Shown here: positions 13,446 to 17,147 of the stretch, one piece after another | Layout: every line of letters begins with the position of its first letter | How positions within the stretch are numbered: the stretch's first letter is position 1 | Assembly (NCBI GenBank): GCA_023457615.1 | Contig: JAEWKY010000092.1 | Coordinates: forward strand, 1 to 17,147 | From: Actinomycetes bacterium | GTDB lineage: Bacteria; Actinomycetota; Actinomycetes; Actinomycetales; Microbacteriaceae | Length of the DNA: 17,147 bases | Reading direction: 5' to 3' | Made by a program: the position numbers and the translations under genes | The notes under the pieces: model-generated | Databases searched by the model: none | The model's input: only the letters and a program-made list of their open reading frames with translations | What the model was told of the DNA's origin: nothing

Positions 13446-14728
13446 TGCTGCCAACTCCCGGGGCTCGTGAGGCCGGGGTAGAGCGGGAAGCGCGAGGCCA
13501 GCGCCTCGACGCGCGCGCGCAGCCCCGGCAGGTCAGGGTCGGGAAGGAGCGTAGCCGCGATGATCTCCGCGACCTCGGCGAATTCCGCATCGCGGAAACC
13601 CCGGGTGGCGAGCGCGGGGGTGCCGATGCGCACGCCCGACGTCACCATCGGCGGGCGCGGGTCGTTCGGCACCGAGTTCTTGTTGACCGTGATGCCGACC
13701 TCGTGGAGGAGGTTCTCGGCGTCCTGCCCCGTGATCGCGGAGTCGCGGAGGTCGACGAGCACGAGGTGCACGTCGGTGCCGCCGGACAGCACCGAGACCC
13801 CCGCCGCCGCGACGTCGGGTTGCGTGAGCCGCTCGGCGATGAGCCTCGCCCCGCTCAGCGTCGCGCGCTGGCGCTCGACGAACTCCGGCTCCATCGCCAG
13901 CTTGAACGCCGTCGCCTTGGCCGCGATGACGTGCATGAGCGGACCGCCCTGCTGGCCGGGGAAGACGTTGGAGTTCATCCGCTTCGCGATGTCGGGATCG
14001 TTCGTGAGGATGAAGCCCGAGCGCGGGCCGCCGATCGTCTTGTGCACGGTCGACGACACGATGTGGGCGTGCGGCACGGGGCTCGGGTGCAGTCCGGCGG
14101 CCACGAGGCCGGCGAAGTGCGCCATGTCGACCCACAGCGTCGCGCCCACCTCGTCGGCGATCGCCCGGAAGGCGGCGAAGTCGAGCTGCCGCGGGTACGC
14201 CGACCAGCCGGCGATGAGCACCTTCGGCCGCACCTCGAGGGCGCGGGCGCGCACGACGTCCATGTCGAGCAGCATCGTCTCCGGGTCGAGGCCGTACGCC
14301 TGCGCGTCGTAGAGCTTGCCGGAGAAGTTCAGCCTCATGCCGTGGGTCAGGTGGCCGCCGTGGGCGAGCTCGAGGCCGAGGATCGTGTCACCCGGCTCGG
14401 CGATCGCGGAGAGCACGGCGACGTTGGCCGAGGCCCCGGAGTGCGGCTGCACGTTCGCGAACTCCGCGCCGAACAGCTTCTTCGCGCGCTCGATCGCGAG
14501 GGTCTCGACCACGTCGACGAACTCGCAGCCCCCGTAGTAGCGCTTGCCGGGGTAGCCCTCGGCGTACTTGTTCGTGAGCACCGAGCCCTGCGCCTCGAGC
14601 ACGGCGCGCGGCACGAAGTTCTCGCTCGCGATCATCTCGAGCGTCGAGCGCTGGCGGTTCAGCTCGGCGTCGAGGGCCGCGGCGACCTCGGGATCGACGA
14701 CCGACAGGGGGTCCGTGAAAGTGGACAT
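13442..14728 (-). CDS. glyA: Serine hydroxymethyltransferase
   Basis: PLP enzyme converting serine and tetrahydrofolate to glycine and 5,10-methylene-tetrahydrofolate. The 428-residue protein shows IASENFVP (33-40), LTNKYAEGYPGKRYYGGCE, the HSGASANVA stretch (96-104), D201 and H204 of the cofactor site in VDMAHFAGL, and the PLP lysine K230 in STVHKTIGGPRSG. The length is typical. Of two close ATG codons, 14728 is preferred because AAGGA (14735-14739) lies six bases upstream; the other ATG (14734) would touch it. The leader (14735-14841) holds a ZTP-type riboswitch, so expression should rise when 10-formyl-folate is short and ZTP/ZMP accumulates. folD follows with a four-base overlap. Confidence 0.97.
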   Translation of the reverse strand: MSTFTDPLSVVDPEVAAALDAELNRQRSTLEMIASENFVPRAVLEAQGSVLTNKYAEGYPGKRYYGGCEFVDVVETLAIERAKKLFGAEFANVQPHSGASANVAVLSAIAEPGDTILGLELAHGGHLTHGMRLNFSGKLYDAQAYGLDPETMLLDMDVVRARALEVRPKVLIAGWSAYPRQLDFAAFRAIADEVGATLWVDMAHFAGLVAAGLHPSPVPHAHIVSSTVHKTIGGPRSGFILTNDPDIAKRMNSNVFPGQQGGPLMHVIAAKATAFKLAMEPEFVERQRATLSGARLIAERLTQPDVAAAGVSVLSGGTDVHLVLVDLRDSAITGQDAENLLHEVGITVNKNSVPNDPRPPMVTSGVRIGTPALATRGFRDAEFAEVAEIIAATLLPDPDLPGLRARVEALASRFPLYPGLTSPGSWQQ

Positions 14729-14734
14729 TCGCAT

Positions 14735-14799
14735 TCCTTCCGACGCAGTGGGAGATCATCCCCGGCCCAGGCGTACGGCCGAGTTCCTCTGCTGCGTCG
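14735..14799 (-). promoter_or_regulatory. Candidate expression platform of the riboswitch
   Basis: CGACGCAG in the RNA (14799-14792) is exactly complementary to CUGCGUCG (14748-14741). The first overlaps the 3' strand of aptamer helix P1; the second abuts and shares one base with the Shine-Dalgarno GGAAGGA (14741-14735). The two pairings cannot coexist, so ligand-stabilised P1 would free the ribosome site. No U-tract follows, pointing to translational rather than termination control. This is inference from base pairing. Confidence 0.5.
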
Positions 14800-14841
14800 C
14801 TCCCCGATGGTGACCCATCCGAACGCCAGTCGCGACGGGAC
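14763..14841 (-). ncRNA. ZTP (pfl) riboswitch aptamer upstream of glyA-folD
   Basis: The glyA leader matches the ZTP/pfl riboswitch as I know it. On the minus strand, in order: P1 5' strand GUCGC (14836-14832), conserved GACUGGCG (14831-14824), P2 hairpin GAUGG-guca-CCAUC (14819-14806), GGGGA then P1 3' strand GCGAC (14805-14796), a variable linker, and hairpin P3 CGGCC/GGCCG (14781-14777 with 14767-14763) whose loop side carries CGCCUGGGC (14773-14765). These blocks occur in the right order and spacing, in front of glyA and folD, the classic genes controlled by this RNA. ZTP and ZMP signal lack of 10-formyl-tetrahydrofolate and normally switch expression on. A TAGGCT box at 14848-14843 could be the promoter -10. 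Confidence 0.88.
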
Positions 14842-15389
14842 TAGCCTAGCGTCGCGAGCACCGCCTCCACGCTCGTCAGCTCGATGAGGGGTGCGTACAT
14901 CCCCATCGTCAGCACCGCGCGCTCGTGGTCGGTGAGGGTCGGCGCGGCGCACGCGTCGACGACGACGCGCACGTGCACGCCCGCGTCGGCCGCGGCGAGC
15001 GCGGTCGAGAGCACGCAGCAGTCGGTCGAGACGCCGGCGAGCACGATCTCGGGCGCGTGGTCGATCGCGGCGTGCAGGGCCGCATCCCACTTGCCGAACG
15101 TCTCCCGCGTCTCGACCCGCGGCGCGTCGCGGAACCGCTCGTCGAGGTCGTAGAGCGGATCGTCGGGCGGCACGAGGGCGAACGACCACACCCGGAAGTA
15201 CGGCTTCCACGCGCCCTGCGGGTGCTGCGGCGCGACGTAGCGCGTGAAGACGGTGCGCTCGCCGAACGCGGGGGCGAGCCGCGCCACCCCGGCGGCGGCG
15301 GACTCGAACGTCGGCGACGCCCAGGGGCTGCGCGACGCCCCGAAGACGTGCTGGAGGTCGATCGCGACGAGCCAGGGTGCGGCGGCCAT
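14841..15389 (-). CDS. Isochorismatase-family cysteine hydrolase
   Basis: A 182-residue cytoplasmic hydrolase of the isochorismatase-like fold. The catalytic triad can be read: D11 in LVAIDLQHVF, K100 in RETFGKWD, and C125 in GVSTDCCVLSTA, followed by the usual ALAAADAGVHVRVVVDACAA helix-strand. Members include nicotinamidases, carbamoylsarcosine amidases and isochorismate hydrolases; the sequence does not tell which substrate applies here. The ATG at 15389 lies nine bases after the stop of the MFS exporter gene, so the two are one operon. The only Shine-Dalgarno-like run (GAGG) is very close to the ATG and sits in a CCTCG/CGAGG hairpin (15391-15408) spanning the upstream stop, suggesting coupled translation. 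Its stop codon touches the 5' edge of the glyA riboswitch. Confidence 0.88.
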   Translation of the reverse strand: MAAAPWLVAIDLQHVFGASRSPWASPTFESAAAGVARLAPAFGERTVFTRYVAPQHPQGAWKPYFRVWSFALVPPDDPLYDLDERFRDAPRVETRETFGKWDAALHAAIDHAPEIVLAGVSTDCCVLSTALAAADAGVHVRVVVDACAAPTLTDHERAVLTMGMYAPLIELTSVEAVLATLG

Positions 15390-15398
15390 GCCTCGAAA

Positions 15399-16631
15399 TT
15401 AGCCGAGGTGCGCGTCCGCCGGGTGCAGCCGGATGCGGCGCCGGTCGGTGAGCAGCGTCCAGAGCAGGCCGATCGCGACGACGAGGGCCCCGACGTACGG
15501 CACCGTCTCGACCCCGAGCCCGTCGTAGACGAGACCGCCGAGCAGGGCGCCGCCGCCGATCGCGAGGTTGAACGCCGTCGTGATGACGGCGCCGGAGAGG
15601 TCGCGCACGCGCGCCGACGCGCTGTGCAGGGCGCGCGTGTGGAACAGCGACGGCAGTCCGCCGAAGGCGACGCTCCAGAGCGACAGCAGCAGGATGGCCA
15701 GCAGCAGCCCGCGGGCGCCGAGACCCACGACGAGCATGAGCACGACGACGCCTCCCGCGAGGACGTTGAGCACGAGCCGCGGGTAGCGGTCGCCGAACAC
15801 CCCGGCGATGAGCAGGCCGACGGCGCCCGCGACGCCGTAGAAGAGCAGCACGAGGCTCACGAGATCGTCGGAGACGCCGGCCACCCCGATCGTCCACGGC
15901 GCGATGTACGTGTAGAAGAGGTTGTGCCCGGTCGCGATGAGCAGCACGGTGACGCCCACGATCCCGACCGCCCAGATCGACCGGTCGCGCACATCCCGGA
16001 TCGAGCCGGTCGCGGTCGTGATGGTCTGCACCTTCGGCGGCCGGGCGGTGCGGTGGTCGATCGCGGGCAGCACGACGAGCGCGAGCACCGTGAAGACGAC
16101 GACGAGGGCGGCCATGACCACGAACGCCGCGCGCCAGCCGATCGCGTGCCCGATCGCGGCGGTGAAGGGCACCCCGAGGATGAACGCGAACGAGCCGCCG
16201 GCGGTCGTGACGGAGATCGCGCGCGCGAGCTGACCGGGAGCGACGAGCAGCGCGGTGTACGGGGTGGCGACGGCCCAGAAGAGCCCGTGCGCGAGGCCGC
16301 CGACGACGCGGGCGGCGCCGAGCAGCTCGTACGTCGGGGCGAGCGCGGCGAGCACGTTCGACACCGCGAAGACGCCGAGCAGCCCGACGAGCAGCCACTT
16401 GCGCGACATCCGCCGGGTGAGCAGCGTGAGCGGGGCCGCCGTGAGGGCGACGGTGAAGGCGAAGAGGCTGACCAGGAGGCCGACGCGCGACTCCGAGACC
16501 CCGAGGTCGGCGGCGATGTCGGGCAACAGCCCGGTGGGCAGGAACTCGCTCGACACCGACACGAAGATCGCGCCGGAGAGCACGAGGAGACGCAGCAGCG
16601 GAAGGCGCTCGCCGGAGACGGTGGCGGTCAT
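15399..16631 (-). CDS. MFS transporter, DHA1-type efflux (AraJ/CmlR-like)
   Basis: A 410-residue integral membrane protein with about twelve hydrophobic segments. The N-terminal SSEFLPTGLLPDIAADLGVSE and the loop 2-3 region (TLLTRRMSRKWLL) are typical of drug:H+ antiporter-1 exporters such as AraJ/YdhP and chloramphenicol exporters. Motif C-like glycine-rich GGSFAFILGVPFTAAIGH is present in the fifth helix. Proton-driven export of a small molecule is likely; the substrate cannot be told. The start ATG at 16631 is the first in frame but has no Shine-Dalgarno; the leader instead carries CACCTCCTTC, the complement of one. A TATCCT box (16709-16704, minus strand) is a possible -10. The isochorismatase gene follows after nine bases. 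Confidence 0.9.
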   Translation of the reverse strand: MTATVSGERLPLLRLLVLSGAIFVSVSSEFLPTGLLPDIAADLGVSESRVGLLVSLFAFTVALTAAPLTLLTRRMSRKWLLVGLLGVFAVSNVLAALAPTYELLGAARVVGGLAHGLFWAVATPYTALLVAPGQLARAISVTTAGGSFAFILGVPFTAAIGHAIGWRAAFVVMAALVVVFTVLALVVLPAIDHRTARPPKVQTITTATGSIRDVRDRSIWAVGIVGVTVLLIATGHNLFYTYIAPWTIGVAGVSDDLVSLVLLFYGVAGAVGLLIAGVFGDRYPRLVLNVLAGGVVVLMLVVGLGARGLLLAILLLSLWSVAFGGLPSLFHTRALHSASARVRDLSGAVITTAFNLAIGGGALLGGLVYDGLGVETVPYVGALVVAIGLLWTLLTDRRRIRLHPADAHLG

Positions 16632-16659
16632 GAGCGGTGCTTTCGAAGGAGGTGGGCAC

Positions 16660-16740
16660 GTGACGCCGGCCGCGAGAGGGCGGGGGATGCCGCACTCGCC
16701 TCCAGGATACCGGGCGTCCGCCGGTAGCCTGGGGCGGTGA
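16660..16740 (+). CDS. Possible 26-residue leader ORF before nagA
   Basis: A short frame starting GTG at 16660 has a near-perfect Shine-Dalgarno, GAAGGAGGTG (16645-16654), five bases upstream, and ends in a TGA (16738-16740) that overlaps the nagA GTG as GTGA. The encoded peptide (starting MTPAARGRGMPHSPPGYRAS) has no recognisable domain. Strong ribosome site plus stop-start overlap suggest a translated leader or coupling ORF. Against it, nagA also has a TAGCCT box placed for leaderless transcription, and no promoter is evident upstream on this strand. It could be chance. Confidence 0.3.
   Translation: MTPAARGRGMPHSPPGYRASAGSLGR
16725..16730 (+). promoter_or_regulatory. TAGCCT -10 box for nagA
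   Basis: TAGCCT ends six bases before the GTG at 16737, the same arrangement as at three other GTG-start genes in the window, and fits leaderless transcription. No clear -35 is seen. If used, the transcript would exclude the short ORF in front. Confidence 0.45.
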
Positions 16741-17147
16741 CGACGCTGCTCCACTCCGCGACCGCGGTGGACGCCCGGGGCGAGGTCGCCGACGCCTGGG
16801 TGCTGCTCGACGGCGACGTCATCCGCGCGATCGGCGAGGGACCCGACCGCCCGCAGACCGACGACATCGTCGACCTCTCGGGATGCTGGATCACGCCCGG
16901 GTTCGTCGACCTCCACGGCCACGGGGGCGGCGGACACGACTACGGCACGGGCGACCTCGCGGCGGGCCTCGCCGCCCACCGCGCGCACGGCACGACGCGC
17001 GCCATCGTGAGCCTCGCCTCCGACCGCGTCGAGGTGCTCGAGCAGCAGCTCCGTCGCGTCGCGCGGCTCGCCGCCGACGACCCGCGCGTGCTCGGCAGCC
17101 ATCTCGAAGGACCGTTCCTCGCCCCCGCACGCCGCGGTGCCCACGCC
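16737..17147 (+). CDS. nagA: N-acetylglucosamine-6-phosphate deacetylase, 3' end outside window
   Basis: The first 137 residues of an amidohydrolase-family enzyme; the reading frame is open to the window edge. It removes acetate from N-acetylglucosamine-6-phosphate, recycling amino sugars to glucosamine-6-phosphate. Visible marks are an N-terminal small beta domain (DAWVLLDGDVIRAIGEG), then GFVDLHGHGGGGHDYGTG with the metal-binding HxH pair H60 and H62, GTTRAIVSLAS, and HLEGPFLAP with the metal-ligand glutamate E124, followed by ARRGAHA. This order is specific for NagA. The full protein should be about 370-390 residues. The GTG start lacks a dedicated ribosome site and has a TAGCCT box six bases upstream. 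A nagB gene might follow; it is not in view. Confidence 0.93.
   Translation, partial: MTTLLHSATAVDARGEVADAWVLLDGDVIRAIGEGPDRPQTDDIVDLSGCWITPGFVDLHGHGGGGHDYGTGDLAAGLAAHRAHGTTRAIVSLASDRVEVLEQQLRRVARLAADDPRVLGSHLEGPFLAPARRGAHA

Noticed and set aside
13446..13454. TTG start for folD three codons upstream
   Set aside because: The GTG at 13445 has a correctly spaced GGGAG and a GTGA overlap with glyA; the TTG would abut the ribosome site.
14735..14841. Glycine riboswitch upstream of glyA
   Set aside because: The conserved blocks fit the ZTP/pfl aptamer; no tandem glycine-aptamer pattern is seen.
15399..17144. Extension of the MFS frame upstream to 17144
   Set aside because: The added part is antisense to nagA and has low-complexity composition; family alignment supports the ATG at 16631.
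1..17147. CRISPR array, insertion sequence, prophage or defence island
   Set aside because: No spaced direct repeats, transposase, integrase, phage structural or defence-domain genes were found.

Overview
The window is very GC-rich, densely packed DNA from a high-GC Gram-positive bacterium. Gene content suggests an actinomycete, probably family Microbacteriaceae: a SigK/RskA-type sigma and anti-sigma pair, an actinobacterial-style galT-galK unit, a glyA-folD operon behind a ZTP (pfl) riboswitch, frequent GTG starts and several apparently leaderless genes. The family assignment is an inference from protein style, not from a marker gene. The first ~55 bases (an 18-C run followed by a 15-G run) look like a contig-end artefact.

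Layout. (1) 100-2948 (+): pstC-pstA-pstB, the membrane and ATPase parts of the high-affinity phosphate ABC transporter; pstS would lie to the left, outside the window. (2) 3059-3846 (+): a leaderless ArsR-type repressor gene with a 20-bp inverted repeat inside its promoter, overlapping a gene for an AHSA1/SRPBCC protein. (3) 3867-5230 (-): sigma factor and RskA-like anti-sigma gene, overlapping by 4 bp, behind a promoter resembling the SigK consensus. (4) 5504-6367 (-): a small XRE regulator and a conserved helical protein of unknown function. (5) 6624-8139 (+): a small CPPWC-motif protein whose stop codon lies inside tRNA-Lys(TTT), then two conserved hypothetical proteins, the second with two membrane segments. 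(6) 8144-10140 (-): a galM-type aldose epimerase followed by a ferritin-like/VIT1 iron-transport fusion protein. (7) 10229-12495 (+): galT-galK, divergent from galM, so the three Leloir-pathway genes flank one short intergenic region. (8) A perfect 24-bp hairpin separates galK from the convergent folD. (9) 12564-14841 (-): ZTP riboswitch, glyA, folD (one-carbon metabolism). (10) 14841-16631 (-): an MFS exporter and an isochorismatase-type hydrolase in one operon. (11) 16737 to the end (+): the first part of nagA, with a possible 26-codon leader ORF in front.

The genes are mostly housekeeping and metabolic. I found no defence island, CRISPR array, insertion sequence, prophage or biosynthetic cluster. 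The most informative signals are regulatory: the ZTP riboswitch with a possible alternative helix beside the glyA Shine-Dalgarno, a SigK-type promoter on the sigma operon, the ArsR operator, a repeated TANNNT-N6-GTG leaderless-start pattern, and the stop-codon/tRNA overlap.
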